Of a stretch of DNA of 64,000 bases, positions 43,051 to 53,884 are shown piece by piece. Numbering within the stretch: position 1 is the stretch's first letter; each line of letters starts with the position of its first letter. The notes under the pieces were generated by a model that was not told the DNA's origin, made no database searches, and worked only from the letters and a program-made list of their open reading frames with translations. The DNA comes from Ridgeia piscesae (taxonomy: Eukaryota > Annelida > Polychaeta > Sabellida > Siboglinidae): the NCBI GenBank assembly GCA_025642075.2, contig JAODUO010000625.1, forward strand, positions 168,501 through 232,500. The letters run 5' to 3'. Made by a program: the position numbers and the translations under genes.

Positions 43051-44914
43051 CACAATTTAGGGTCAGTGTTCTTGATATACAATTGAAACCATCCTATCTC
43101 ATATGAAACTTGCTGTTGTTGCTCAATCACCACATTCTTCTATGTACTTGTTCATGCTAGACTCAGTTTGTTATTCAAGTGTCTGACAGTTGTCTGTGTA
43201 TTCCACTTGCATTTCACAAAACACAGTCTTCAAGAACAGTTCCTCAGACACATGCATTGCCCCAAACAGACTGGCAATGCACTTGATGTGTTTAATTAAA
43301 CAAGAAATTGTTCCTTCGACAAATACTTTCCACAACTCTTCAGGCGGTACCTCAGTAACGGTTGCAATGCAGGTTCGGGAAGAGCATATCAACAGATACC
43401 GAAGCACCATCACTGCGCATACGAAACGGGTTGAAAACACCAAGTCTCGGCTAAGGTCGGCAAATGTTTCTGCAAACTCCCGTCTCAGCAGCTACGTAAC
43501 GTCTGGACCAGTTCTAGGTTTGTTGTCCAGGTTTGTCAGGGAAGTGCACGCGGGTGGTGTTCCGCAGTTTCGTCTCTCATAGACCTCGAAAGCGGTACTG
43601 AACTGGACAGGACAAGCTCAGTGACGTCCTCGCAGTTTAACATTCAGCAGACTGTAAAATTGCGTATCGCTATGGGTCAACGATTTCCAGTGAATCTACA
43701 TCTTTGGGCTTCATGAATAGCTGGCATACAAGCGCAGCACGGCACATCAGCTCAGTTAGATCCTGTCATCATAGCAACAACAGTTCGTTGTTTTGCAGTC
43801 ATGGTGTCCCGTAATTGAGCAACGGTCTCAGCATACTGTTTCTAGATCTGACTGTCTTGCGGTATCCTTTGCCAGTAGTCGTCTAGTTCGTCTCGCCATC
43901 GTTTCGCCGGTCTTCATGAGGTTTCCAGATGGTGATACGTGATGTCCTTTATTGTGGACCGGTATAGGGACATAACAGTCCCTGTACTAGCTGGTACTTG
44001 ATATGTTAGTTAATGTAGACTTGTCTAATGGTGCTGCATTGGGCGTCACCAACTACAGTAGTGAATGGTCGTTTTCACATTTGAAACACCCACCGAATAC
44101 GTACAATACAATCACCGAATCATCATCATCATGGCTCTGCTTCGCGAACGAAGATTCACGAAGGAGGAAGTCCTCGTCTGGTGCAGTCACGCTGATGGCT
44201 GATGAAACCTATCCGAGATAGGCAAGTCTTTCCACAGCGGCTGCACGTCACGATCTGTCCAGTGTTGGTTTCACAAGGATCCCGGTTTTCCGTTTTCTAG
44301 CTCCTTTTGTCTTCCATGTTGGCCCTTCGTGTGGTTTCAAAGAAAGTGGTGGCCTGGTAGACTGTGCGTCACCAGTTCATGCGAATGATTGCTTGTGTTG
44401 TCCACTGACGGTGATCGATGTTGCAAGTGGCGAGGAACCTTTTTCAAAGTGTCTTTGTATCTTTTCCGAGGTGCCTCTATGTCACGATGGCATCATCACC
44501 GAATACGTACACTAACACATACGTACGCGTGAACCGGGAGGGGAGCAGCTGCCTATGAAATTTCGGTGGAAGGACATACATATGGTTTTGCGTATGCACG
44601 CATACACACATTGCTAATTTTCGCCATGTATTAGTTCGTGTCTGTGTGTGGATATCATGGTCACGCCCCACTACTACTTCCGTTCATTGTCTAATTACTT
44701 CCGTCTCAACGTCTGAATTTGCCGTCCTTCGCCCCAGCCGACTGTCGGGCATTGTCAGGCCTCAGCAAACCCGTTGCGGTGCAGACGAAAACGCTCATAC
44801 CTCTGTCGTATGCCGTGACGATTGACCAGAAGGTGAAGAAATTGGGCGAAGAAAACAAACGTCTGCGGAAGGTGCGTAGATGCTTAACACGCACGCCTCG
44901 TATTTTGCGTTGGA

Positions 44915-44998
<84 letters not shown>

Positions 44999-45024
44999 CG
45001 TGGTGTGTGTGTGTGTGCGTGCGT

Positions 45025-45060
<36 letters not shown>

Positions 45061-48000
45061 CGTGCGTGCGCGCGTGCGTGGGCGTGCGTGCGTGTGTGGG
45101 CGTGCGTGCGTGTGTGTGTGTGTATTTGTCTGTGCGTGTGTTTATTTGTTTATCTGTGCGTACGAGCGTGTGTATGATATGTGTGGTGTATGTGTGTCTG
45201 TTTAGCACGCATGTGTGCATAAATACGCGCATGTGTTCGTATGTGCGTGCGTTGTGTGTTGTGAAAAATGCACAACCGAACAAAGAATCCGTATGGTTGT
45301 TCGTAATATTTTGCAATTCATAAATTAAATACAATAGGATGTTTTTAATAAGAATGCATTTCTTAACACAGGTCATCCGCGAAACGATTAGTAATGTAAA
45401 AAAGAACATGAGCTTTGGTGATCATGTAGAGGGCACTGCACTCCAAGAAATAATGGTAGGTGGCGCCGCGATATGTCCCTACATAAGCGCATCGAGATGA
45501 TAGACATACGATATGTCCCAGATAAGCGCATCGAGATGATAGACATACGATATGTCCCTAGATACGCGCATCGAGATGATAGACATACGATATGTCCCTA
45601 GATAAGCGCATCGAGATGATAGACCTACGATATGTCCCTAGATAAGCGCATCGAGATAGACATACGATATGTCCCTAGATAAGCGCATCGAGATGATAGA
45701 CATACGATATGTCCCTAGATAAGCGCATCGAGATAGACATACGATATGTCCCTAGATAAGCGCATCGAGATGATAGACATACGATATGTCCCTAGATACG
45801 CGCATCGAGATGATAGACATACGATATGTCCCTAGATAAGCGCATCGAGATGATAGACATACGATATGTCCCTAGATAAGCGCATCGAGATGATAGACAT
45901 ACGATATGTCCCTAGATAAGCGCATCGAGATAGACATACGATATGTCCCTAGATAAGCGCATCGAGATGATAGACATACGATATGTCCCTAGATACGCGC
46001 ATCGAGATGATAGACATACGATTTGTCCCTAGATACGCGCATCGAGATGATAGACATACGATATGTCCCTAGATAAGCGCATCGAGATGATAGACATACG
46101 ATATGTCCCTAGATAAGCGCATCGAGATGATAGACATACGATATGTCCCTAGATAAGCGCATCGAGATGATAGACATACGATATGTCCCTAGATAAGCGC
46201 ATCGAGATGATAGACATACGATATGTCCCTAGATAAGCGCATCGAGATGATAGGCATACGATATGTCCCTAGATAAGCGCATCGAGATGATAGACATACG
46301 ATATGTCCCTAGATAAGCGCATCGAGATGATAGACATACGATATGTCCCTAGATAAGCGCATTGAGATGATAGACATACGATATGTCCCTAGATAAGCGC
46401 ATCGAGATGATAGACATACGATATGTCCCTAGATACGCGCATCGAGATGATAGACATACGATATGTCCCTAGATAAGCGCATCGAGATGATAGACATACG
46501 ATATGTCCCTAGATAAGCGCATCGAGATGATAGACATACGATATGTCCCTAGATAAGCGCATCGAGATGATAGACATATATACGATATGTCCCTAGATAA
46601 GCGCATCGAGATGATAGACATACGATATGTCCCTAGATACGCGCATCGAGATGATATACATACGATATGTCCCTAGATAAGCGCATCGAGATGATAGACA
46701 TACGATATGTCCCTAGATAAGCGCATCGAGATAGACCTACTCATTGAATGCAATTACGTGGTTTCTGAAGTTGTCAACATTGTGTATTTTAATGGTAACA
46801 AATAATTAACCGAAATACAAAAATACTAACGGGGGTTTTCAGAACCACATTGAAATGAACGTTCGAGTTTATATTGAGCCCAGTGTCAGTAGTCTCACGC
46901 ACAGTGTAGCAGAAAGCTTTGGCCGTAATGCGCAGGGACTCTTAAAGCTCCGTTTTGTTTAATTCAGAATGTCTCTACTTTGCTATGCCAGGGTGATGCG
47001 TCACCTCTTGGAATCGACACCGAAAAAATGACCTCACTCAAACATCGGGTCACTGGTGAAGGGGAGATAAGCACTAAGGTAGATATGCCATACATGTTAC
47101 TTGCACTGTGGCTGAAGCAACGCCAATATCGTAAAACATCATAGTTACATTTGGTCTAAGCAAACAATCGTGGACATCACGTAAAACGACTCAGAACTCC
47201 AGAGGTGTACCTTTTTAGAGCAAGAGAGACTGGACAGGTCAGTGGGTCAATGGAGTGATGACACTATCCCTCTTGATTCCATTATGGTTGTCATCGATAA
47301 CGGCAACGAATCAGTGAAATAATTTGCTAGTCTTTTACTCACGTAGGCCAGTTTCTTATACAGAGAATGTGGCCATGGGTCAATCTTGACTGATTTTACC
47401 ACCAATGCTCAGCAAATGAATTTGTCTTCGATTTATCGAACTGTAAATGCTCGCATTATATCTTGACTTACTCCGTTCTCGTTAGCAATGCTTTGAGGAA
47501 AAAAAATCATATCAACAACACGTATTTAATCAGCAAGTTAACGCAGCATGTTCGAATAGATGTTAAAGACATGCATTAGCATCATCATCTTAATTGATAC
47601 TGAAGAGACAAAAGACGGTACCTTCTGGGATAGTCAGCGAAATGTATAGAATTCATTAGATGTGCTTATTCGAGATGTATGGTCCGTGTGGCGAATACGT
47701 AACATTTCTTTCTGATTTGCTACGAAAATCAAAGCATACTTTAAATGTGATTGCGGCTGTTTGTATTGCAGGAGAAAAAGGCAATAAAACGAATTGAAGG
47801 TAAGTCTCAATTTATGTCTGCAATAACCCGCTCACAAGGGGCGCCACCCATTGTATTGACGCTAATTAGATGACACTAATAAACGTTAATTTGTGTTAAC
47901 TCGTTTAGGTGCATGGATTTATAAGCCAACCTATGTCATTTCCATGTTAATTTGTGTTAACTCGCTAGGAATCATAGGGAAAATATTACCTTTGTTTCAG

Positions 48001-51000
48001 TTTAAATATCCATGTGAAACGTTGCACGCCAACCTGTGTCAATTACACGTTAATTTCCGTTAATTGTTTAGAAGCATTACCTTTGTTTCTTAATTATTTT
48101 TAAATATCCACATGAGAATGTTTGAGTCCTAGAATTGCACACACACCCCTTGACGCATTGTTCCACACCCCTTTACACAGAGTTCCACACCACTTGACAC
48201 ATTGTTCCACACCACTTGACACACTGTTCCACACCACTTGACACAGTCTTCTACACCACTTGACACACTGTTCCACACCACTTGACACACTGTTCCACAC
48301 CACTTGATACACTGTTCCACACCAATTGACACATTGTTCCACACCAATTGATACACGGTTCCACACCACTTGACACACTGTTCCACACCACGTGACACAC
48401 TGTTCCACACCACTTGACACACTGTTCCACACCACGTGACACACTGTTCCACACCACGTGACACACTGTTCCACACCACGTGACACACTGTTCCACACCA
48501 CGTGACACACTGTTCCACACCACGTGACACACTGTTCGACAGACCAGCTGGCGAAGAGACGAGAGCACCTGGAGAAGACGCGTCAGGCCCTGGAGAAGCT
48601 GCAGGGAGAGACAGACATAGAGGAGGAAATGGTCAGTCGTCTTTCGTTAACAAAATAATTGAATATAAATTAAGTTGCATGTTCTTCCCCACAACTCCGA
48701 TTCGAAATAAAGTATACTTGTTAATTAGGGGGTCATCTCATTTCCCCCTTACCTCTCAGCAGCCTTCTTCTTTTGTTCTTGTTATTCCCCAGTTTTTATC
48801 TGTTCATGTCACCATCAACGCCCCCGCCGCCGCCATTACCGATGTAGTCGCCATCGTCAATATCGTACAACCATATCGGCTTGTAACGCTCTCGGAACTT
48901 CTCAGATAATTGATACGCTTTTCGACCAAACGATTGCCTCTTACTACATTAATTCATCCCGGCTTATTTGTACCTGAGACTTCTATCCTCAAAAGGATAT
49001 CGTCAGTAAACATTATTTCAAAATTAATATTACATCCAGTGTCGCGCTATCTCGGATATCGGAAGATGGTAGTAGTAATGGCGAACTAGAACTTCGGACT
49101 TACGACTTGGAGAACCGGGTTCGAATCATGTGCTGCCGTGTCGAACCTGGGGAAAGTTCGTTCATTCTCCTTTGCTCCAGTCCACTCGGCTGTAAGAATA
49201 AGTACCTGGTTGTATGCAGTGGTGGATATTTATGCACGAATAATGTTCGCGCTTTAATTGCTGCGTGACCGGATGCTTCCTGGAGAGGTCGAGAGGGTGT
49301 CATGTTGAACTGGTCCGCCAAGGAGTAAAGTGGAAAGCGTCTTGATCAGTTTTGTGGACGGGATACTGCGCTACATAAGAACTTGCCCTTTTATTGTTTT
49401 GGGGAAAGTTGCCATTCAACCATTTCGTCGCCATTGCAGCCGTAACTTAACCTTCCCTTCTGTGTGGCTCGGTCCGTGCTGAATCCAAAGACGGGTGGTT
49501 CGTGCTGACATCCAAAGACGGGTGGTTCGTGCTGACATCCAAAGACGGGTGGTTCGTGCTGACATCCAAAGACGGGTGGTTCGTGCTGACATCCAAAGAT
49601 GGGATGGTTCGTGCTGACATCCAAAGATGGATGGTTCGTGCTGACATCCAAAGACGGGTGGTTTGCTGTTGAACATTTCCTGCAGACGAAACCTTTTCAG
49701 TTCTTGCGTTTCCCCACAAGTCTCTGTTTGCATCGTCCCCACTCCGAGACTCGCCAAATACACCTCCACGTGCTCTAAAACATCAAATTGCATCAACCCC
49801 ACCTCAGTTATTAAGGTGCTGGGTTCCCCCAATCCCTCGTTACTGACGACAATACTTACATTTAGTATTTGTCTGTTTCATGATCGATTTATGTGCGTGT
49901 TTGCAGTATACGGATTTGAATAACAAAGTGCAAGAAATGTGGGTAAGTCGATTTCAAGAACACCACGATGACATTATTCACATTAAGTAGGCTACGCGGC
50001 GAAGTCATTCACGCCATTGAACCTGTCAATGTAGGCACATTGTCGTCCAGGTCACTCCTGTACAACTATGTATCAAATAAATGCGTTTACTGATGTAATC
50101 ATATTAATTAAAAGTTAAATTTTGAATACACGAGTTCTATTTCCACTATATTCGAGCTCTTTAAATATACTGTTTTTTTGTCATTAAAATAATACAAATC
50201 ATTTTACATGTAACTGCATTGGTCTGAAATAAGGTATACAGCAATGCTGTGACAAATGTAGGCCATATACTTGTACAGACTGTCAAATATGTAAAGGCAT
50301 TAACAATCATCTATGTAGAATTCGACATTTCTACCACCAGAATTTATCGGATCTATACGTATCGCGTAAATTACGCGTACACGTGTAAATAACGTATCTA
50401 TAGGCCTAGTAATTATACATACCTTTAGACAGTTTCATAATAGATGTATTTAAAATGGCATTGTAGATACGCTTCAAGGAAACGGAACAAAAGCTAATGA
50501 AGTTGGGAAGTACAGCCGCAGGGCAGATAGAACGGTAAGCTCAACTGCAGCAGTCTCCAAGTTCAGCGACTATTCCAACGTCCACTCTTCACAACGGCTG
50601 CTCTCTCAAACGTTCTCTCCCTCTCTCTTTTTCTCTCTCGCTCTCTCTCCAAAACCTATTTATCAATCGGATCATCTCCCCAATGTTTCCTCCCTCCAAC
50701 GGCCCCTCCATCCACATTAAAATCGATGCTGTTGAAAGACCATTTCACAACCGGTCACCCTGTCCAGTGCTCAGTGGTCGGTGTTCTAGTCATTGTCACC
50801 TTTCTGCAACGACCAGTTGACGGCTGACTCACGACTACCGTTTCATCCATTCAAATTGAATACGGAATCTTTATATATTTCCCTACAACCCAACTAATTT
50901 GTCTAATAACATGTCTAGTTATGCTTGTACCAAAATAGCACGATGTTCCACTCACCGGGTGCAAGTCAATAATTACTGTTATCTGCTGCATACAGTAGTG

Positions 51001-51523
51001 GCACAATGGACGACAACAGAAATGTAAATGGCCAGCAGGAATTAATGAGCTTAAGATCGACATACTGTAATTGGTTTGTTGTTGTATGTCAGTATGTGTG
51101 GGTTTATGGCTATTGGCAAGTTACATATTTAACTTTATTGATGCAAAGTTTGCGTCCAGAACATTGGCTGAAACAATGCCCCCTATAACCACATGAAGTT
51201 GTTTCAGGTTGGAATTCCTTGAGAACAGCGCAGGAGAGTATAGCTACGCAGAAACGGAAACGGAAGAGGAGTCAGAAAACGAAGTTGCTTCCCCAGAACG
51301 AGAGCCGAAGCCGGGGCCGGAAAAGGCAAGCGATGAGGGAACGACATGCGCACAAAAAACGGGTTGCGAAGAGGAAGCCATGATGGTTGACGAAGACATT
51401 ACTTACTCTCTATTAGGTGTTTCGCAAAATAATTCGACAGGTTTGTCGGAATCAAAATATGCAGATACACCACTCCCAACGTTTGCAGACTATCCTAATA
51501 TGTCACCGTCGACGTTTTCCTGA
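41779..51523 (+). CDS. Predicted single-pass membrane coiled-coil protein, 390 aa, 11 exons
   Basis: I do not recognise this family. Eleven exons with GT-AG borders and consistent phases give 1,173 nt, ending in TGA. An N-terminal hydrophobic-amphipathic stretch (MDFLTYMIHAVARAFLNFLL) is followed by a polar segment. A clear membrane helix covers about residues 76-100 (ELMVVLLHLCVMTTIALVIF and following) and is closed by basic YLRRSYR. Charged heptad-like stretches follow (KVKKLGEENKRLRK; KRREHLEKTRQALEKLQGET). The last exon is acidic (YAETETEEESENEVASPERE) and poor in order. An AATAAA lies about 306 bp after the stop. It is arranged head to head with the receptor gene. Several exons are under 40 bp, so an exon could be missed or mis-joined. 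Confidence 0.75.
41989..42096 (+). CDS. Gene 2 exon 2
   Basis: 108 bp, phase 0, acceptor TATTTTAAG and donor GTTAAG. It encodes IELTQQLLQYIDPEILTESS and a basic KSKPTKIKQQ stretch. Reading through the donor meets a stop after nine more residues. Confidence 0.65.
42213..42351 (+). CDS. Gene 2 exon 3: transmembrane helix
   Basis: 139 bp, phase 0 in and phase 1 out, acceptor GCTGTTTTCAG and donor GTGAGT. It encodes PLCENTTFFEELMVVLLHLC and VMTTIALVIFATITYLRRSY, with an N-glycosylation sequon (NTT) just before the helix. Confidence 0.78.
42984..43050. repeat. (TA)n microsatellite
   Basis: About 33 TA units in the gene 2 intron after the membrane-helix exon. Confidence 0.97.
43135..43580 (-). 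pseudogene. Possible hAT transposase C-terminal remnant
   Basis: On the minus strand, fragments REFAETFADLSRDL and ISCLIKHIKCIASLFGAMHV followed by SEELFLKTVF resemble the dimerisation end of hAT-type transposases of the ZBED/GTF2IRD2 kind (SLFG.TY.CE..FS). The match is weak and interrupted by stops. Confidence 0.35.
43752..43908 (-). mobile_element. LINE C-terminal tail remnant
   Basis: The minus-strand frame reads AKRWRDELDDYWQRIPQDSQ, stop, then KQYAETVAQLRDTMT and ends with a stop. This is the typical terminal segment (RW.D.L..Y....P..R..W) of CR1/Jockey-type polyproteins. Confidence 0.65.
44130..44480 (-). mobile_element. LINE C-terminal tail remnant with zinc-finger end
   Basis: On the minus strand RYKDTLKK is followed in shifting frames by a segment ending VTCSRCGKTCLSRIGFISHQ, a CxxC..H zinc-finger-like close. 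This is the characteristic 3' end of a LINE family widespread in invertebrates, here with frameshifts. It is a different family from the 43.8-kb fragment. Confidence 0.7.
44738..44871 (+). CDS. Gene 2 exon 4
   Basis: 134 bp, phase 1 in and phase 0 out, acceptor TTCGCCCCAG and donor GTGCGT. It ends in a charged helix, KVKKLGEENKRLRK. Confidence 0.75.
44918..45120. repeat. (TG)n microsatellite with CG interruptions
   Basis: About 200 bp of alternating TG and CG just after gene 2 exon 4. Confidence 0.97.
45372..45455 (+). CDS. Gene 2 exon 5
   Basis: 84 bp, phase 0 at both ends, acceptor TTAACACAG and donor GTAGGT. It encodes VIRETISNVKKNMSFGDHVE and GTALQEIM. The 40-bp array starts about 15 nt after its donor. 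Confidence 0.75.
45468..46738. repeat. 40-bp minisatellite in a gene 2 intron
   Basis: About 32 copies of a 40-bp unit (GATATGTCCCTAGATAAGCG, then CATCGAGATGATAGACATAC), exact at 46,081 and 46,121. Variants lack GAT (37 bp) or carry TACGCG instead of AAGCG. It begins about 15 nt after the donor of exon 5. Confidence 0.97.
46992..47078 (+). CDS. Gene 2 exon 6
   Basis: 87 bp, phase 0 at both ends, acceptor CTATGCCAG and donor GTAGAT. It encodes GDASPLGIDTEKMTSLKHRV and TGEGEISTK. Confidence 0.7.
47772..47799 (+). CDS. Gene 2 exon 7 (28-bp microexon)
   Basis: Acceptor TTGTATTGCAG and donor GTAAGT; encodes EKKAIKRIE plus one base. It is accepted because both splice sites are strong and the phase fits on each side. 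Confidence 0.65.
48140..48540. repeat. 22-bp minisatellite running into a splice acceptor
   Basis: About 18 copies of a 22-bp unit (TTCCACACCACGTGACACAC then TG), with CACTTG and CAATTG variants. The last partial unit, ACTGTTCGACAG, is the acceptor of gene 2 exon 8. From about 48,248 to 48,540 the array has no AG dinucleotide. Confidence 0.93.
48543..48631 (+). CDS. Gene 2 exon 8: coiled coil
   Basis: 89 bp, phase 1 in and phase 0 out, acceptor TGTTCGACAG and donor GTCAGT. It encodes DQLAKRREHLEKTRQALEKL and QGETDIEEEM, a strong coiled-coil candidate. A 22-bp tandem array runs directly into the acceptor. Confidence 0.78.
49060..49385 (+). mobile_element. tRNA-derived SINE
   Basis: A polymerase III B box, GGTTCGAATC at 49,118-49,127, is preceded by tRNA-like sequence (GGACTTACGACTTGGAGAAC) and followed by GCTGCCGTGTCGAACCTGGG, GTCCACTCGGCTGTAAGAAT and a tail ending GATACTGCGCTACATAAGAA. 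This head-body-tail layout fits a molluscan-type SINE. Confidence 0.75.
49483..49665. repeat. 27-bp minisatellite
   Basis: About 7 copies of GACATCCAAAGACGGGTGGT then TCGTGCT, in the intron between gene 2 exons 8 and 9. Confidence 0.95.
49907..49942 (+). CDS. Gene 2 exon 9 (36-bp microexon)
   Basis: Acceptor GTGTTTGCAG and donor GTAAGT; encodes YTDLNNKVQEMW and continues the helical region. Confidence 0.68.
50467..50534 (+). CDS. Gene 2 exon 10
   Basis: 68 bp, phase 0 in and phase 2 out, acceptor GCATTGTAG and donor GTAAGC. It encodes IRFKETEQKLMKLGSTAAGQ and IER. Confidence 0.72.
51208..51523 (+). CDS. Gene 2 exon 11: acidic C-terminal tail
   Basis: 316 bp including TGA, acceptor TTGTTTCAG. 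It encodes 105 residues rich in Glu, Ser and Pro, ending ADTPLPTFADYPNMSPSTFS. It is the longest and most convincing exon of the gene. Confidence 0.82.
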
Positions 51524-51828
51524 TCCAGACACGTGATTCGTTTCGCTGGTGCCACGGCAGTTGACACCGAGTGATGATCGCGTTGCATCCGTGCCTCAAC
51601 GGCAGAACCTAGGGTTATGTTGCTGGGGCAGTTGCTGTAACCACACAGAAGCGTGGGCCGATGAGGGTGTCCGCGTTTGGGACGGTGGCCGCGCGGTCGT
51701 GGCGTGGCGTGTATAGTAATATAGTAAGGTAGAATGAGCAACTGGTTGCTTCCCTATAACGTTATCATATTTGCGTCCGATTATCGGTAGATATGAATTA
51801 TCCTGTATGCATGGCTAAATGTTTTGAT

Positions 51829-51834
51829 AATAAA
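51829..51834 (+). terminator. Polyadenylation signal AATAAA for gene 2
   Basis: Canonical hexamer 306 bp after the TGA, before the repeat array at 51.9 kb. Confidence 0.55.
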
Positions 51835-51880
51835 TAACTTATAGTGCAAAATTCATGCGGTCCTTGTATTTGTAACATCA

Positions 51881-52073
51881 CGCACGCGCACGCGCACGAG
51901 CACGCGCACGCGCACGCGCACGCGCACGCGCACGCGCACGCGCACGCGAACGCGAACGCGCACGCGAACGCGAACGCGAACGCGCACGCGAACGCGACGC
52001 ACGCGCACGCGCACGCGCACGCGCACGCGCACGCGCACGCGCACGCGCACGCGCACGCACCGCACGCACACGC

Positions 52074-52104
<31 letters not shown>

Positions 52105-52105
52105 C
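51881..52105. repeat. (CACGCG)n hexanucleotide array with a (CA)n end
   Basis: CACGCG and AACGCG hexamers over about 190 bp pass into a CA tract. It is extremely CpG-dense for this AT-rich region. Confidence 0.96.
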
Positions 52106-52119
52106 AATACTTCTGATTC

Positions 52120-53780
52120 TGATCGCACCATCAACGCCGGCGTCGTCGATCGTCATCATTGATCATTTGATCATCGTTGTGCTCGGTTGTCATTGTGTTC
52201 GATCATTGTCGTCATCGATAATAGCGGTCGTTGATCATGTCGTGTTTGTATTTATATTTATATGGCGGAAATTGCAAGCACCACTTGAGCTATTAGATTA
52301 ACATACGTTGTGAAAGGTGCTGTTTATGCAGCATTACATCAAAAGAACACAGTAATCGCGACTAGTTATAATAGTTCCACATGATTACGCCGGAGAGCAG
52401 GGAATGAGACGGACACCCGTCTTTCCGTCTTGAAGACGGGCAGACGACTAACCGTGACGAGTAATTACGACTGAGAAGACTGGTGGGATTTACAGAGGGT
52501 CATCTTTTCACTAGATTAACTAATTAATCTAAGTCTAAGGGCCCTGATTGATGACTGGCAGTGGCACAACTTGTAGTTACACAACTCAAATGAACCAGTA
52601 TTAATTAATTACATAGCTCAAATGACAGTGATTTGTCACTGAAAAAACTAAACAGATCAATGATGGTTGTGGTTGACGTGAATGTCTTCCACGCAAGCCG
52701 TTCGCACGCAGGAAGGTATGTTTTTGGCTGCTTCAATACGGACAAAATTTATTTCAGGCCTGTCGAAGAATAGCGGCTGTTCCAACCCTAGCGCGGGCGT
52801 CGACTTGTCAGCAAACGAACTCGTCGCTGTATGACCGGCTTAATGTTTTCCCAAACATGATGCTAAAAGTTGGACTCTGTTGTACTCATGCATCTTGTCG
52901 CTAACAAGCAGTAGTGTTTTCGCCAAATAAAACCTCAATTTGTTTGGAAAAGATCAGCAAGGAAACCAGTTGTAGGCCCTATGTATTAGTTTGGAATCAA
53001 CTCCCTCATACAAATAAATCATTTGAAACTATAAAAAGTGATAGCCATATTTCATAAAAACTGAAAATATTTGCTTGAAATTGCTTTTCCGACATATATT
53101 TTCGCAGGTTCCATGTTTCAATGACAACTTTTACCTGTCCTCGTTTATGATTGCGCTAAATGACTAAATTTGTGTTTGTTGTGCCTGTGAGCTTGATAAA
53201 GGGTCTATAGGCGGTATAAAAGTGTTAGAATTAGTATTATTATATGTTGCTTGTCATCATTCCATGTAAGTTACCGCGTGGATTACCGGTATACTACAAC
53301 GAGATATTCCGATCTACCAAACAAATCACTGGGTACGTCCATGGGTTTAAGATTATGGTTAGATCATGGAAGCTTAGGATTAAGCTAATGGTACGTATGA
53401 CATGGTTGACATATTTACGTGGATGGGTAGCAAAAAAACAAAATTTAGGCAGCCAGTCGAGACAATTATTTATTAATCCTAATAATACAACTCATTGTAA
53501 TTTGACGCATTTGTTTTATTGACAATATACGTATCGATACATATAGCTTCCAGTTCGCACCAGTATTCACGATCCGTATAATGCTTGTGAATATTCACTA
53601 CCGTCCACCGGACATCGGATAGCTACGCTGAGTTTCATGGGGCTAGAGAAAACATACAGGTGCTGGTAATGTGAAGGATTACGAAAAGAAACGCACACTC
53701 GCCCACCTACTCAAATGAAAATCCAAGAAGTGTGTTGTAGAAAAAATACCGAGGGGAAATTATCACGTTTTCCAATTAAA
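52120..53780. other. Intergenic stretch
   Basis: No gene or repeat recognised. A small CCCGTCTT...AAGACGGG hairpin occurs at about 52,418-52,442. Confidence 0.4.
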
Positions 53781-53783
53781 AAA
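53778..53783 (-). terminator. Polymerase III terminator (T6) of the tRNA gene
   Basis: Six T residues on the minus strand, 4 nt after the tRNA 3' end. Confidence 0.85.
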
Positions 53784-53787
53784 TATC

Positions 53788-53880
53788 GCCCGATAAGGGA
53801 CTCGAACCCTTGACCCTCAGATGGCTAAGGACAATTTCAGCTTTAAAAGTCTGATGCTCTACCGACTGAGCTAACCGGGC
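53788..53880 (-). tRNA. tRNA-Lys(UUU) with a 21-nt intron
   Basis: On the minus strand this folds into a full cloverleaf. The acceptor stem GCCCGGT pairs with ATCGGGC (one G-T), the D arm is GCTC...GAGC, the anticodon stem TCAGA pairs with TCTGA, and the T arm is AAGGG-TTCGAGT-CCCTT. The loop is CTTTTAA, so the anticodon is UUU (Lys). A 21-nt insert sits at the canonical intron site, one base after the anticodon (37/38). The A box (TAGCTCAGTCGGTA) and B box (GGTTCGAGTCC) are intact, and a T6 terminator follows at 53,778-53,783. The mature length would be 72 nt before CCA. Confidence 0.93.
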
Positions 53881-53884
53881 TACG

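Noticed and set aside
43190..43582. Plus-strand 130-codon open frame
   Set aside because: The opposite strand carries the weak hAT-like similarity, and this frame shows no domain.
44795..45409. 204-codon His-Thr-rich minus-strand open frame
   Set aside because: It is the (TG)n microsatellite with flanks; no conserved sequence.
48100..48530. Minus-strand open frames rich in Cys, Trp and Val
   Set aside because: An artefact of the 22-bp minisatellite; 22 bp times three gives a repeating 22-residue frame.
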